Source: Thiomonas sp. X19
GTDB lineage: Bacteria; Pseudomonadota; Gammaproteobacteria; Burkholderiales; Burkholderiaceae_C
Reading direction: 5' to 3'
Length of the DNA stretch: 64,000 bases
Assembly (NCBI RefSeq): GCF_900089495.1
Contig: NZ_LT605203.1
Span: 4,342,778 to 4,406,777 of the forward strand
Shown: one piece after another, positions 1 to 10,918 of the stretch
Numbering within the stretch: the stretch's first letter is position 1
Layout of the letters: every line of letters starts with the position of its first letter
The notes under the pieces: model-generated
Told to the model about the DNA's origin: nothing
Seen by the model: only the letters and a program-made list of their open reading frames with translations
Database searches by the model: none
Position numbers and translations under genes: made by a program

Positions 1-1227
1 CTTCATGCGGCCCACGCGCGACAGATCGTACGCGTCGGCGTCGAAGAACAGGCGCTTGAACAGCGACTCGACGGCGTCCTCGGTCGGCGGCTCGCCGGGG
101 CGCATCATGCGGTAGATGGCGACCTTGGCCGCGAGCGGCACGGTGGTCTCGTCGATCCGCAGGGTCTGCGAGATGAACGGGCCGTGGTCGAGGTCGTTGG
201 TGTAAAGGGTTTCGATGCGGCGAATGCCAGCATCGCGAATTTTTTTCAGCACGGCATCGGTCAACTCTTCGTTGGCCAGAGCGATGATTTCGCCGGTGTC
301 TTCCGACACCACATTGCGCGCCAGAACCTTGCCCACGAGGAAGTCTTCCGGCACGGAAATGCGTTGCGTGCCGGTTTCTTCGAGCGTGCGCAAGTGGCGC
401 ACGGTCATGCGCTTGTCCTTGGCAACGACCACATTGCCCGACTTGTCGACGATGTCGAAGCGCGCCACTTCACCCTTGAAGTGCTCGGGCACGAATTCCA
501 TCATCGCGCCCTGGTCCATCAGGTCGAAATGGTCGAAGCTGAAGAAATGCGCCAGGATCTGCTCGTTGTTCAGGCCCAGGGCCTTGAGCAGAATGGTGAC
601 CGGCATCTTGCGGCGGCGGTCGACGCGGAAATAGAGGATGTCTTTCGGGTCGAACTCAAAGTCCAGCCAGGAGCCGCGGTAGGGGATGATGCGGGCGGAA
701 AACAGCAGCTTGCCCGACGAATGGGTCTTGCCCTTGTCATGCTCGAAGAACACGCCCGGCGAACGGTGCAACTGCGAGACGATGACGCGTTCGGTGCCGT
801 TGATGATGAACGAGCCCTTGTCGGTCATGAGCGGGATCTCGCCCATGTACACCTCTTGCTCCTTCACTTCCTTGATCGTGGGCTTGGCCGCTTCGCGGTC
901 CATCACGATCAGGCGCACCTTGGCGCGCAGCGCGCTGGCGTAGGTCAGGCCACGCTGCTGGCACTCGCGCATATCGAACGCCGGGCGTGCCAGGTTGTAG
1001 CCCAGGAACTCCATGCGCACGTTCTGGTTGTGCGAGACGATGGGGTAGATCGCCGTGAACGCGGCCTGCAGGCCTTCATCCTTGCGCTTGTCGGACGGAA
1101 CGTCCTTTTGCAGGAAAGATTCGTACGATTCGAGCTGGGTGGCCAGCAGGAAAGGAATATCAATAACGCCTTGGCGGGTGCCAAAGCTCTTGCGAATCCG
1201 CTTCTTTTCGGTGAACGAGTAGGACAT
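1..1227 (-). CDS. rpoB: RNA polymerase beta subunit, N-terminal part (cut by window edge)
   Basis: This is the first 409 codons of the beta subunit of RNA polymerase, the catalytic core that is the target of rifamycins. The start is an ATG (protein begins [16 protein letters not shown]), and the reading frame stays open to base 1, so the gene continues outside the window. The protrusion and lobe regions are recognisable, for example the segment around [20 protein letters not shown]. It follows rplL by 188 nt in the usual rplJL-rpoBC order, and a strong hairpin lies in that spacer. Identity is certain; only the C-terminal two thirds are missing from view. Confidence 0.98.
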   Translation of the reverse strand, partial: MSYSFTEKKRIRKSFGTRQGVIDIPFLLATQLESYESFLQKDVPSDKRKDEGLQAAFTAIYPIVSHNQNVRMEFLGYNLARPAFDMRECQQRGLTYASALRAKVRLIVMDREAAKPTIKEVKEQEVYMGEIPLMTDKGSFIINGTERVIVSQLHRSPGVFFEHDKGKTHSSGKLLFSARIIPYRGSWLDFEFDPKDILYFRVDRRRKMPVTILLKALGLNNEQILAHFFSFDHFDLMDQGAMMEFVPEHFKGEVARFDIVDKSGNVVVAKDKRMTVRHLRTLEETGTQRISVPEDFLVGKVLARNVVSEDTGEIIALANEELTDAVLKKIRDAGIRRIETLYTNDLDHGPFISQTLRIDETTVPLAAKVAIYRMMRPGEPPTEDAVESLFKRLFFDADAYDLSRVGRMK

Positions 1228-1367
1228 GGACGCTCCGCTGCGCAGGACTGAAACCGTTTTGGAATGCACACCACTGCAGGTGCACATTCAAAAACCGATC
1301 CGAAAACCACAACCAACCACAACCAACCGCATACAACGACAAACCGCGCCCGTTTGAAGGCGCGAAA

Positions 1368-1396
1368 GCCCGGAAGGCCAAATCAGCCTTCCGGGC
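1368..1396 (-). terminator. rplL-rpoB spacer hairpin, probable attenuator
   Basis: An 11-bp perfect inverted repeat (GCCCGGAAGGC) with a 7-nt loop lies 20 nt after the rplL stop, followed on the minus strand by a short T-run (TTTC). In other bacteria the rplL-rpoB spacer holds a partial terminator that sets the ratio of ribosomal protein to polymerase transcripts. The position fits; the weak T-run suggests partial read-through. Function is inferred from position and structure. Confidence 0.7.
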
Positions 1397-1415
1397 CAGG
1401 TCGGTGCCGGGCGAA

Positions 1416-1790
1416 TTACTTCAGTTCCGCCTTGGCGCCAGCTTCCTCAAGCTTCTTCTTCGCGGCTTCGGCGTCAGCCTTGGCCACGCCTTCCTTCACC
1501 GCCTTGGGCGCTGCGTCCACCAGGTCCTTGGCTTCCTTCAGGCCCAGGCCCGTCAGTTCGCGCACGGCCTTGATGACGGACACCTTGTTGGCGCCGACTT
1601 CCAGCAGCATGACGTTGAATTCCGTCTGCTCTTCAACAACCGCTGCAGCGGCGCCAGCACCCGGGGCGGCAACCGCCATGGATGCGGCGGACACGCCGAA
1701 CTTCTCTTCGAACGCCTTCACCAGGTCGTTCAGTTCCAGAACCGTCATGCCACCGACGGCGTCCAGAATGTCGTCTTTGCTCAATGCCAT
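1416..1790 (-). CDS. rplL: 50S ribosomal protein L7/L12
   Basis: This is the acidic stalk protein of the large ribosomal subunit, which recruits translation GTPases. The product is 124 residues, the normal size, starting [15 protein letters not shown]. It has the N-terminal dimerisation part, an Ala/Gly/Val-rich hinge (about residues 35-50) and the C-terminal factor-binding domain ending [10 protein letters not shown]. The start used here has a good AGGAG ribosome binding site 10 nt upstream; an earlier in-frame start lies on the wrong side of it. It lies 94 nt after rplJ and is expected to be co-transcribed with it. Confidence 0.98.
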   Translation of the reverse strand: MALSKDDILDAVGGMTVLELNDLVKAFEEKFGVSAASMAVAAPGAGAAAAVVEEQTEFNVMLLEVGANKVSVIKAVRELTGLGLKEAKDLVDAAPKAVKEGVAKADAEAAKKKLEEAGAKAELK

Positions 1791-1884
1791 TTTGTGTACT
1801 CCTGAATTCAATCAATAAAGGTTGGGTAGAACTACGGGTCGTTCCGTGTCGCGAAGGGTCGAAACGTGGATGGCTTCACTGCGC

Positions 1885-2385
1885 TCAGGCAGCGGCCTCT
1901 TCCTCGCGCTTCTTCGCCAGTGCGGCCACCGAGCCGACAAAGCCGGTGAGCGGTGCCTGCATCACGCCCAGCAACTTGGCGAGAAGCTCCTCGCGGCTGG
2001 GAATGTTGGCGAGCTGCTTGACGCTGTCGGCATCGAGCAGTTTGCCGTTGGTGGCGCCGCCGCGGATGACCATCTTGTCGTTGGTCTTGGCAAAGTCGTT
2101 GATGACTTTGGCCGCCGCAATGGCATCCTCGGAAAACCCGTAGATCAAGGGGCCGGTCATTTCACCGGCAAGCACCTCGAAACCGGTACCTGTCACAGCG
2201 CGTCGGGCTAGCGTATTTTTCAGAACTTGCAGATGCACGCCTTTGCTGCGCGCTTGCGCACGCAGCCGGGTCATAGGCTCCACATCGATTCCGCGGTATT
2301 CCGCCAGCACCAGAGTTTGCGCCTTGCTCGCAAGCGCCGCGACCTGGGTCACGACGGCTTGTTTTTCAGTGCGATTCAGACTCAA
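1885..2385 (-). CDS. rplJ: 50S ribosomal protein L10
   Basis: L10 is the base of the ribosomal stalk that binds L7/L12 dimers, and in the free state it represses its own operon. The 166-residue product begins [14 protein letters not shown] after the initiator, which matches where the family starts. The codon there is TTG, with AGGAG placed 9 nt upstream. A longer frame exists upstream, but its extra residues do not look like L10. The C-terminus ([12 protein letters not shown]) is the L7/L12-binding tail. The use of TTG rather than ATG is unusual for so highly expressed a gene. Confidence 0.95.
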   Translation of the reverse strand: MSLNRTEKQAVVTQVAALASKAQTLVLAEYRGIDVEPMTRLRAQARSKGVHLQVLKNTLARRAVTGTGFEVLAGEMTGPLIYGFSEDAIAAAKVINDFAKTNDKMVIRGGATNGKLLDADSVKQLANIPSREELLAKLLGVMQAPLTGFVGSVAALAKKREEEAAA

Positions 2386-2683
2386 GGTTGACTCCTGAAG
2401 AAAATGGCCTGGACACCGAAGTGCCACAAACCGGGTTGCAGCGTCCTCTGGAGCTCAACAACCCGCCTGGCAGGGCCAGACGAGACTGAAGTTCCCAGCG
2501 GGTTCGCCATCTGCGTCGGCTTCGAAGCTCGGGTTGCCCCGTTCTTCGTCATTAAGAGATCAAGGCATCTCGCCAACGGTCTTGGATCGCTCGGGTTTGC
2601 GCCACGGTTGAAACATTGCAAACCCGACCCACCAAATTTGTTCACGGCAGCGGACCAGCCGCTGCCACTTCATTCCAAATGGC
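2386..2683 (-). promoter_or_regulatory. rplA-rplJ spacer with L10-leader position and hairpin
   Basis: This 298-nt gap between rplA and rplJ holds no gene. Directly after rplA there is a perfect 8-bp hairpin (GGCAGCGG / CCGCTGCC, 2646-2666) with a 5-nt loop. In most bacteria this spacer carries the rplJL promoter and the L10-binding leader that mediates autoregulation. I see the hairpin directly, but I did not fold the whole leader, so the L10-leader assignment rests on position. Confidence 0.55.
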
Positions 2684-3388
2684 TCAAGCCGTCGCCATGA
2701 TGCTGGCCGCGTCCACGCGCAGGCCGACGCCCATGGTGGAAGACACCGCGACCTTGCGCAGGTACACGCCCTTGGCCGTTTGTGGGCGCGACTTGTTCAG
2801 CGCCTCCACCAAGGCTTGCAGATTGCTCTTCAGCGCATCGGGTTGGAAGGAGGCGCGGCCGATGGTCGAATGCACGATGCCGGCCTTGTCGGCGCGGAAC
2901 TGCACTTGACCCGCCTTCGCGTTCTTCACGGCGCCAGCCACGTCGGGCGTCACGGTGCCGACCTTCGGGTTGGGCATCAAGCCGCGCGGGCCGAGAATTT
3001 GGCCGAGAGCGCCAACGATGCGCATGGCGTCGGGCGAGGCGATGACCACGTCGAAATTCAGATTGCCGGCCTTCACTTGCTCGGCCAGATCTTCAAAGCC
3101 GACGATGTCGGCGCCGGCAGCCTTGGCTTCCTCAGCCTTGGCGCCTTGCGCGAACACCGCCACGCGCTTGACCTTGCCGGTTCCGGCGGGCAGCACGACC
3201 GAGCCGCGCACGACCTGGTCGGATTTGCGGGCGTCAATGCCCAGGGCCACGGCAACGTCGATGGATTCATCGAACTTGGCCACGGCGCATTCCTTGATCA
3301 GGTTCAGCGCGTCGTCCACCGAGTACAGCTTGTTCGCCTCGACTTTGGCGCGCAGTGCCGCATAGCGCTTGGGTAGTTTCTTGGCCAT
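2684..3388 (-). CDS. rplA: 50S ribosomal protein L1
   Basis: L1 binds 23S rRNA at the mobile E-site stalk and represses translation of its own rplKA message. The product is 234 residues, close to the usual 230-235, and begins [17 protein letters not shown]. Family landmarks include the glycine/proline-rich stretch [16 protein letters not shown] at about residues 135-150. It starts directly against the rplK stop codon, so the two are translationally coupled. Confidence 0.98.
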   Translation of the reverse strand: MAKKLPKRYAALRAKVEANKLYSVDDALNLIKECAVAKFDESIDVAVALGIDARKSDQVVRGSVVLPAGTGKVKRVAVFAQGAKAEEAKAAGADIVGFEDLAEQVKAGNLNFDVVIASPDAMRIVGALGQILGPRGLMPNPKVGTVTPDVAGAVKNAKAGQVQFRADKAGIVHSTIGRASFQPDALKSNLQALVEALNKSRPQTAKGVYLRKVAVSSTMGVGLRVDAASIMATA

Positions 3389-3820
3389 TTACACGCCCTC
3401 CACAATCACGCCCATCGAGCGGGCCGTACCCGCGATGGTGCGCACGGCCGCATCCAGATCGGCGGCAGTCAGATCTTTCATCTTGGTCTTGGCAATGTCC
3501 TCGAGCTGCGCACGAGAAATCTTGCCAACCTTGTCGGTCAGCGGCTTGGCCGAGCCTTTATCCAACTTGATCGCCTTCTTGATCAACACGCCGGCGGGCG
3601 GGGTCTTGATGATGAAGGTGAACGACTTGTCGGCATAAGCCGTGATGACCACGGGCAACGCCAAGCCTGGCTCCACGCCCTGGGTCTGGGCGTTGAACGC
3701 CTTGCAGAACTCCATGATGTTGAGACCACGCTGGCCCAGGGCCGGGCCGATGGGCGGTGACGGATTGGCCTTGCCGGCCGGGACTTGCAGCTTGATGAAG
3801 CCGACGATTTTCTTCGCCAT
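3389..3820 (-). CDS. rplK: 50S ribosomal protein L11
   Basis: L11 forms the GTPase-associated centre with 23S rRNA and is needed for RelA activation. The 143-residue product has the N-terminal domain with the proline-rich [20 protein letters not shown] stretch (residues about 18-33) and the C-terminal RNA-binding domain ending [11 protein letters not shown]. An AGGAG site lies 6 nt before the ATG. A 180-nt spacer without a gene separates it from nusG; rplA follows with no gap. Confidence 0.98.
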   Translation of the reverse strand: MAKKIVGFIKLQVPAGKANPSPPIGPALGQRGLNIMEFCKAFNAQTQGVEPGLALPVVITAYADKSFTFIIKTPPAGVLIKKAIKLDKGSAKPLTDKVGKISRAQLEDIAKTKMKDLTAADLDAAVRTIAGTARSMGVIVEGV

Positions 3821-4000
3821 GCAGTTTCTCCTATCGAGTTCAAACGCCCACGCGAGCAGGCTCCTCGTTCATGCGGCCTCTGCAATTCCGAAATCAATCG
3901 GAACCGGGTTCATCGCAGCATGCCGGGCCGCCCGCATGTCGCGTTGTGCCTGGATGCGTTCCCTGTTCGGGCCCAGCTCCAGGTTATAAAAACCATGCGG

Positions 4001-4555
4001 TCAGAGTTTTTCGACCTGTTGGAATTCAAGCTCCACCGGAGTGGCACGACCAAAGATGGTGACCGAGACGCGCAGCCGCGATTTCTCGTAGTTCACCTCC
4101 TCGACATTGCCATTGAAGTCGGTGAATGGGCCTTCTTTGACCCGCACCATCTCGCCGGACTCGAACAGCACCTTGGGGCGCGGCTTTTCCACGCCTTCCT
4201 GGATCTGGCTCATGATCTTGCTGACATCGGCTTCGCTGATCGGCGCGGGCCGATTCTTGGCGCCGCCGACGAAGCCCGTCACCTTGCTGGTGTGCTTCAC
4301 CAGGTGCCAGGTGGCGTCATCCATTTCCATCTCGACGAGCACATAGCCAGGGAAGAATCGGCGTTCGGTAATGGTCTTGCGACCATTTTTCATCTCCACG
4401 ACTTCTTCGGTCGGCACCAGAATGCGGCCGAATTTCGACTGCATTCCAGCCCGCTCGATGCGCTCGAGCAAATTGCGCTCGACCGCCTTTTCCATGCCTG
4501 AATAGGCATGCACGACGTACCACTGCTTGAGGCCGGCAGGCAAGGTTTCAACCAT
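4001..4555 (-). CDS. nusG: Transcription termination/antitermination factor NusG
   Basis: NusG binds RNA polymerase at the clamp and links it to Rho or to the ribosome. The 184-residue product has the NGN domain starting at [17 protein letters not shown] and a C-terminal KOW domain ([19 protein letters not shown], about residues 130-150). Length and sequence are typical. It lies 12 nt downstream of secE in the standard secE-nusG pair. Confidence 0.98.
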   Translation of the reverse strand: MVETLPAGLKQWYVVHAYSGMEKAVERNLLERIERAGMQSKFGRILVPTEEVVEMKNGRKTITERRFFPGYVLVEMEMDDATWHLVKHTSKVTGFVGGAKNRPAPISEADVSKIMSQIQEGVEKPRPKVLFESGEMVRVKEGPFTDFNGNVEEVNYEKSRLRVSVTIFGRATPVELEFQQVEKL

Positions 4556-4567
4556 CGACCACTCCGA

Positions 4568-4951
4568 TTAATGTTTCCAACCCAGGATCAGGTCGTAGAA
4601 AATCCACTCAAGCGACTTATCGGTGATCCAGAGGAAAAGGGCCATCAGGATGACGAAGCCGAAGACGATCGCCGTCATCTGGATGGCTTCCTTGCGCTCC
4701 GGCCAGACGACCTTGCGCACCTCACGAACAGATTCTCGAGTATAGGCAATCAGGGCTTTCCCGGGTTCCGAGAGCAGGAATAACCCGGCTGCCAGCGCCA
4801 GTAAAACCACCAGAGCGAGCACGCGCAGCCACAACTCCTGGCTGTGCAAAAGGTAATAGGCCGCAAAAGCGGCCAGAAAAACAACACCTGCCGCCCCCAG
4901 CTTGGCCTTGTCGGCCGCGGTGGAGACGGTTTCTACATTCGGATTGGCCAT
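4568..4951 (-). CDS. secE: Preprotein translocase subunit SecE
   Basis: SecE is the clamp subunit of the SecYEG channel in the inner membrane. The 127-residue product has the three-helix proteobacterial form: two extra N-terminal transmembrane segments (about residues 18-35 and 42-60) and the conserved C-terminal helix pair beginning ESVREVRKVVWPERKEA. It lies between tRNA-Trp and nusG, the canonical place. Confidence 0.97.
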   Translation of the reverse strand: MANPNVETVSTAADKAKLGAAGVVFLAAFAAYYLLHSQELWLRVLALVVLLALAAGLFLLSEPGKALIAYTRESVREVRKVVWPERKEAIQMTAIVFGFVILMALFLWITDKSLEWIFYDLILGWKH

Positions 4952-4979
4952 GGTTGACTGGTTGTGCTGAACCCGGTTG

Positions 4980-5055
4980 TGGCAGGGGCAGAGGGAATCG
5001 AACCCCCAACCTTCGGTTTTGGAGACCGACGCTCTGCCAATTGAGCTATGCCCCT
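4980..5055 (-). tRNA. tRNA-Trp (CCA anticodon)
   Basis: A full cloverleaf is readable on the minus strand, with a 7-bp acceptor stem AGGGGCA/TGCCCCT, anticodon loop TCTCCAAA with anticodon CCA, T-loop GGTTCGATTCC and encoded 3' CCA. It lies between tuf and secE, as in other betaproteobacteria. Confidence 0.97.
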
Positions 5056-5132
5056 GTGGAACCCTTCTGATTGGCCACTGTACTGCTCATCCCAGGACTG
5101 GCTTCGATGCAAGCCCGAAGCCAAACCTTGCC

Positions 5133-6323
<1,191 letters not shown>

Positions 6324-6387
6324 GATGAATGCTCCTGAAGACGATAGTGATGGGTTAAAACTGAAACTGAAGACTTGAACTTGAATG

Positions 6388-6462
<75 letters not shown>

Positions 6463-6536
6463 GAATGAGGTACTGCCTAAACCGACTGCTGCGCCACTCG
6501 AACCGAGGCTGCGAACCGCTCCCGCAGCGTCCAGGG

Positions 6537-6610
<74 letters not shown>

Positions 6611-6735
6611 CTCGGCCAACAAACGCACCAATCAACACGCGCCCAACTGAGTTCAATTGCGTCCGATCTGCCAGGCGCCAGGGCTTTCATGTGCACCGTG
6701 GCCGACGAACTTCAGCAGGAATCAGCGGTTTCGCT

Positions 6736-6821
6736 TGGTGGAGGAGGTTGGATTCGAACCAACGTAGGCGTAAGCCAACAGATTTACAGTCTGCCCCCTT
6801 TAGCCACTCGGGCACCCCTCC
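6736..6821 (-). tRNA. tRNA-Tyr (GTA anticodon)
   Basis: An 86-nt class II tRNA with a long variable arm. The acceptor stem is GGAGGGG/CTCCTCC with one G-T wobble, the anticodon loop ACTGTAAAT gives GTA, and CCA is encoded. It is the first gene of the tRNA-tuf-secE-nusG block, with a promoter just upstream. Confidence 0.97.
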
Positions 6822-6835
6822 GAGGCGAACCTAAA

Positions 6836-6864
6836 ATTTTCAGGTTGTTCGTAAGATTTGTCAA
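6836..6864 (-). promoter_or_regulatory. Promoter candidate for the tRNA-Tyr/tuf block
   Basis: On the minus strand a perfect -35 TTGACA (6859-6864) is followed after 17 nt by GAAAAT (6836-6841). Transcription would begin about 8 nt before tRNA-Tyr. The -10 matches consensus at four of six bases. Position and spacing support a strong housekeeping promoter. Confidence 0.65.
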
Positions 6865-6887
6865 CTGAAATCTGTCGGCAAATCGGT

Positions 6888-7691
6888 TCAAGCAGGTTCG
6901 CGGGTGGCAAAGAAGTTCGCCAGTGCGCGCCCGGGATCAGGCGCTCGCATGAAGGCTTCGCCCACGAGGAAGGCGTGAACTCCGCCGGCGCGCATCCTGG
7001 CGGCGTCTGCAGGGGACAGGATGCCGCTCTCCGTGACCACCAGGCGGCCAGCCGGCATGGCGGCAAGCAGTTCGAGCGTGGTTTCCAAGCGGGTTTCGAA
7101 TGTGCGCAGATTGCGATTGTTCACGCCGATCAGGGGCGTGCGCCGCGACAGGGCGCGGTCGAGTTCGCCGCGGTCGTGCACTTCGACCAGCACGTCGAGG
7201 CCGTATGTCAGGGCGCAATCTTCCAGTTCCTGCATTTGCGTGTCGCTCAGCGCAGCGGCGATCAGCAGGATGCAGTCGGCTCCCATGGCCGCCGACTCGG
7301 CCACTTGGTAGGCGTCGACGATGAAGTCTTTGCGCAGCACCGGCAAGGTGCAGGCCGCACGCGCCTGCACCAGATATTCGGGCGCGCCCTGAAAGTAGTC
7401 ACGATCGGTGAGAACCGACAAGCAGGTCGCGCCATGGCTGGCGTAGCTTGCGGCGATGTCGGCAGGAAGGAAATCCGCGCGCAACACGCCTTTGGAGGGG
7501 CTGGCCTTTTTCACCTCGGCGATCACGGCAGCTCCGCCCGCTGCCACGCGCGCCTGCATCGCGGCGGCAAATCCGCGCCGCGGCCCCTGGGCGCGGGCCT
7601 CGGCCTGCAGCGTGGACAAGGGGCGCGAGACGCGGGCTGCCGCGATTTCGCGAGCCTTGGTCGCCAGGATGCGCTGCAGGATGTCGCTCAT
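6888..7691 (-). CDS. trpC: Indole-3-glycerol-phosphate synthase
   Basis: TrpC closes the ring of carboxyphenylamino-deoxyribulose phosphate to indole-3-glycerol phosphate in tryptophan synthesis. I chose the start giving [17 protein letters not shown] (267 residues), because its ATG overlaps the trpD stop by 4 nt and the family begins here. Landmarks are [11 protein letters not shown] (catalytic Lys), [24 protein letters not shown] and the late ESGI and LVGEAFMRA phosphate-binding loops. This is a monofunctional enzyme without a fused TrpF. Confidence 0.97.
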   Translation of the reverse strand: MSDILQRILATKAREIAAARVSRPLSTLQAEARAQGPRRGFAAAMQARVAAGGAAVIAEVKKASPSKGVLRADFLPADIAASYASHGATCLSVLTDRDYFQGAPEYLVQARAACTLPVLRKDFIVDAYQVAESAAMGADCILLIAAALSDTQMQELEDCALTYGLDVLVEVHDRGELDRALSRRTPLIGVNNRNLRTFETRLETTLELLAAMPAGRLVVTESGILSPADAARMRAGGVHAFLVGEAFMRAPDPGRALANFFATREPA

Positions 7692-8749
7692 GCTGAAGCC
7701 GCGCTGGAAGCAGCAACCGATGCAGCGAGTTCGCGCGTGTACGCCACAAAGGCCTCGAGTTTCTCGCGTGCCTGGCCCGTGGCGATGGCCTTGCGCGCCA
7801 GTTCCAAGCCGTCGGACAGCGAGGCGGCGAGCCCTGATGCATAGAGCGCGCAGCCGGCGTTGAACAGCACCACATCGCGCACCGGGCCGTCCACATCGTC
7901 CAGCGCCAGGCGCATGCGCCCGGCCGATTCTTGCGGGGTCTTCACCTGCAAGTCCTGCAAGGTGCAGCATTTCAGGCCGAAGTCGGAGGGGTGGATGCGG
8001 TATTCGAGAATTTGACCGTCCTTGAGCTCGCCGACCATGGTCTCGCCGCACAGCGAGACTTCATCCATGCCATCCAGCCCATGCACCACCAGCACATGCT
8101 GGCTGCCCAGGCGCTGCAGCACGCGCACCAGAATGCCGACGAGATCGGGGTGGAACACGCCCAGCAGCTGGTTGGGTGCGCCGGCCGGGTTGGTCAGCGG
8201 CCCGAGGATGTTGAACAGGGTGCGCACGCCCAACTCCTTGCGCACCGGCGCGGCGTGCTTCATCGCGGTGTGATGGTTGGGGGCGAACATGAAGCCGATG
8301 CCGGTGTCGGCCAGGCACTGCGCCACCTGTTCGGGCCTGAGCTGGATGTTGGCGCCCAAGGCTTCGAGCACATCGGCCGAGCCGCTGGCGGAACTCACGC
8401 TGCGCCCGCCGTGCTTGGCCACGCGCGCGCCGGCGGCCGCGGCGACGAACATGCTGGTGGTGGAGATGTTGAAGCTGTGGGCAGCGTCGCCGCCGGTGCC
8501 GACGATGTCGACCAGATGGGTGGCGTCGGCCACCGGCACCTTGGTGGCGAACTCGCGCATCACCATGGCCGCGGCGGTGATCTCGCCGATGGTTTCCTTT
8601 TTCACGCGCAGGCCGGCGATCAGCCCGGCCATCATGACCGGCGACATTTCCCCGGTCATGATGCGGCGCATGAGCGCCAGCATCTCGTCGTGAAAAATCT
8701 CGCGGTGCTCGATCACGCGCACCAGCGCTTCCTGATTGGTGATAGGCAT
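7688..8749 (-). CDS. trpD: Anthranilate phosphoribosyltransferase
   Basis: TrpD transfers a phosphoribosyl group from PRPP to anthranilate. The 353-residue product begins [17 protein letters not shown] and carries the PRPP-binding glycine motif [14 protein letters not shown] at about residue 84, followed by [18 protein letters not shown]. It is preceded by trpG (27 nt) and overlaps trpC by 4 nt, so the three form an operon. Confidence 0.97.
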   Translation of the reverse strand: MPITNQEALVRVIEHREIFHDEMLALMRRIMTGEMSPVMMAGLIAGLRVKKETIGEITAAAMVMREFATKVPVADATHLVDIVGTGGDAAHSFNISTTSMFVAAAAGARVAKHGGRSVSSASGSADVLEALGANIQLRPEQVAQCLADTGIGFMFAPNHHTAMKHAAPVRKELGVRTLFNILGPLTNPAGAPNQLLGVFHPDLVGILVRVLQRLGSQHVLVVHGLDGMDEVSLCGETMVGELKDGQILEYRIHPSDFGLKCCTLQDLQVKTPQESAGRMRLALDDVDGPVRDVVLFNAGCALYASGLAASLSDGLELARKAIATGQAREKLEAFVAYTRELAASVAASSAASA

Positions 8750-8773
8750 GGGGCAGGCTCCAGATGGCGTTTT

Positions 8774-9346
8774 TTAGTGCGCGGACGGACGCAGGAAGTT
8801 CTGCAGCAGGCGGTGGCCATGCTCGGTTTCGATGGATTCCGGATGGAACTGCACACCTTCGATGGCGTACTGCCGGTGGCGCACGCCCATGATCTCGCCG
8901 TCTTCGGTCGTGGCCGTGATCTCCAGGCAGGCGGGCAACGTATCGCGGGCGATCGCCAGCGAGTGGTAGCGCACCACGGTGTAGGGGCTGGGCAGGCCGT
9001 CGAACACGCCGCGGCCATCATGCGAGATGGCGCTGGTCTTGCCGTGCATGATGGTCTGCGCGCGGACCACCTGTCCGCCGAAAGCCGCGCCAATGGCCTG
9101 GTGCCCCAGACAGACGCCGAGGATGGGAAGCCGCCCGGCAAAGTGCTGCAGCACCGCCACGCTCACGCCCGCCTCGGCCGGGGAGCAGGGGCCTGGGGAG
9201 ATGACGATGCGCTCGGGCGCCAGCGCCGCGATCTCGGCCAGGGTGAGTTCGTCGTTGCGAATGGTGCGTACGTCCTGGCCGAGTTCGCCGAAGTACTGCA
9301 CCAGGTTGAAGGTGAAACTGTCGTAGTTGTCGATCATCAGCAGCAT
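8774..9346 (-). CDS. trpG: Anthranilate synthase glutamine amidotransferase component
   Basis: TrpG supplies ammonia from glutamine to TrpE; such proteins often also serve PabB. The chosen start gives [19 protein letters not shown] (190 residues), the family's normal beginning; a longer in-frame start adds 12 residues with no family match. The catalytic triad is visible: Cys in [10 protein letters not shown] and His-Glu in FHPESIE. trpE is not adjacent here; the 275 nt upstream hold no recognisable gene, and an acyl-CoA-binding protein gene follows. Confidence 0.96.
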   Translation of the reverse strand: MLLMIDNYDSFTFNLVQYFGELGQDVRTIRNDELTLAEIAALAPERIVISPGPCSPAEAGVSVAVLQHFAGRLPILGVCLGHQAIGAAFGGQVVRAQTIMHGKTSAISHDGRGVFDGLPSPYTVVRYHSLAIARDTLPACLEITATTEDGEIMGVRHRQYAIEGVQFHPESIETEHGHRLLQNFLRPSAH

Positions 9347-9621
9347 GTCTGGGATCCTGTGGGATGTTTGCGAACGGTCCATTCCGCCTCGGGTTCAACG
9401 CCGAGGCCCGCGAGGTGCGAGCGTCAGGCGTGGGCGGGAATCTTGCGAGCGCCACGCAGGCGCAGGGGGTATCAGGCGCCTGGCTTGCGCCAATGCCGAC
9501 GCTGGACGCGTGGGAAAAGGCTGGAGGACGACAGGGAGATCATGGGCACATTATCGCCGCTCGGCCCGCGGCCCGCGTGTCTGTCTGCCGGGCAGCGGCC
9601 TGGGTCGGCGGCAGCCCGAAC

Positions 9622-9900
9622 TCAGGCCGCGGCTTCCAGGTCTTGCACCTGGCGGATGTACTCCGCCATGGCTTGCGCCGAGTCCTGGCCACGCCTGGCC
9701 GCCCAGGCGTCCCACTTGGCGCGGGCGACAAAATCCATCGCGCCGGGACGCTCGCCTTGCGCGTCGCCCGAGGACGCCTGCTTGTACAGGGCGTAAAGCC
9801 GCAGCAGCGTGGCAGGGTCGGGGCGCTGGCTCAAGGATTTGGAGCGGGAGACGGCGTCGAGGAAATCGGCTTGCAGCTTGGGGTCCATCCTGGTGTCCAT
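9622..9900 (-). CDS. Acyl-CoA-binding protein
   Basis: This 92-residue protein matches the acyl-CoA-binding domain family, four-helix proteins that hold medium and long acyl-CoA esters in the cytoplasm. Landmarks are LQADFLDAVSRSKSLSQRPD, the ligand helix LRLYALYKQASSGDA (Tyr and Lys contact the acyl-CoA phosphate) and MDFVARAKWDAWAARRG. Family members are about 86-90 residues, so the second in-frame ATG (9888) could be the real start. The family is common in eukaryotes and sparse in bacteria. It lies just downstream of the nucleotidase gene. Confidence 0.88.
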   Translation of the reverse strand: MDTRMDPKLQADFLDAVSRSKSLSQRPDPATLLRLYALYKQASSGDAQGERPGAMDFVARAKWDAWAARRGQDSAQAMAEYIRQVQDLEAAA

Positions 9901-10003
9901 GGGGCGCGCAAAAAAGTCTGGGTCGTACGGGCTGCGGCGTGGCGACTGGCGCAGCGAACCGCTGCAGCCTGGCCTGCCGCTGCACGATGCCGCGGTGGCA
10001 CGC

Positions 10004-10918
10004 TCAGCCCTCGCTGCGTATCCCGGCGTGCACCTGGCCGGCCGGCACATGCAGCGAGGCGGACTGCACGTGGCCGGTCTGGTCGTCGAAGAAAAAGTCG
10101 GGTTGGAATTCGCGCAGGAAGGGGCCCTTGTCGAGGCCGCCGAGGAACATGGCTTCATCGACCGCGATGTTCCAGTGCATCAGCGTGCGGATGGCACGCT
10201 CATGCGCCGGCGCGCTGCGGGCGGTGACCAGGGCGGTGCGCAGGCGCATGGCGACGGCGCCCGTGCTGGCCGCGCTTTGCAGCCGGTGCAAGGCTTCGAG
10301 CAGGGGTTTGAACGGGCCGGGCGGCAGCGGCAGCGCCGCCTTGCTGGCTTCGTGCTGCTGGAACGCGGGCAGGCCTTGCGCCTGGAACACGCGCTCGGCT
10401 TCATCGGAGAACAACACGGCGTCGCCGTCGAAGGCGATGCGCACCTCGGTCGGGTGCGCCTCCGAGGCGTGGGCGGATTGCGGGTAGACCTGCGCCGCAG
10501 CGAAGCCTGCAGCCAGCGCCGCGCGCACGTCGTCGGTGTTGGTGGACAGGAACAGGTTGGCCTGCAGCGCGTGCAGATAGTGGTAGGGCGGACGGCCGCG
10601 GGTGAACACGCCGCGGTCGATGGGCGTGGCATGATGCCGCGCCGAGCGGAACACGCGCAGCCCCGACACCGGGTCGTTGCGCGACAGCAGCACCACTTCC
10701 ACCCGATCGCGCTCGGCGTCGCTGGTGTTGAACGCGAGCAGCTTGCGCACCAGCTGGAATGCCACGCCGGGTTGGGCCGGGCGCTCGATGCGGTCGAGTT
10801 GCAGGCGCATATAGGCCGCATCGTCGGATTCTTCGAAGATGCGGTTCTCCTCCTCGAAATCGAACAGGGCACGCGAGGAGATGGCCACCACCAGACGGTC
10901 TTGCAGCGTCGAACTCAT
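10004..10918 (-). CDS. 5'-nucleotidase, NT5C1 (cytosolic I-like) family
   Basis: The 304-residue product resembles the cytosolic 5'-nucleotidase family, which dephosphorylates nucleoside monophosphates. Family features are the start LQDRLVVAISSRALFDFEEENRIF, the repeated Asp-containing stretches VRIAFDGDAVLFSDEAE (around residue 190) and the C-terminal NIAVDEAMFLGGLDKGPFL and FQPDFFFDDQ. I chose the ATG at 10918 because it begins the family match; upstream codons in the same frame belong to a decayed EAL gene that overlaps by 4 nt. Substrate is not readable from sequence. Confidence 0.82.
   Translation of the reverse strand: MSSTLQDRLVVAISSRALFDFEEENRIFEESDDAAYMRLQLDRIERPAQPGVAFQLVRKLLAFNTSDAERDRVEVVLLSRNDPVSGLRVFRSARHHATPIDRGVFTRGRPPYHYLHALQANLFLSTNTDDVRAALAAGFAAAQVYPQSAHASEAHPTEVRIAFDGDAVLFSDEAERVFQAQGLPAFQQHEASKAALPLPPGPFKPLLEALHRLQSAASTGAVAMRLRTALVTARSAPAHERAIRTLMHWNIAVDEAMFLGGLDKGPFLREFQPDFFFDDQTGHVQSASLHVPAGQVHAGIRSEG

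Noticed and set aside
184..1251. Plus-strand frame opposite rpoB
   Set aside because: Shadow of rpoB; the minus strand gives a perfect RpoB N-terminus.
1264..1340. CCACAACCAAC-type short repeats before rpoB as a regulatory array
   Set aside because: Only two to three imperfect units in a spacer; probably low-complexity leader sequence.
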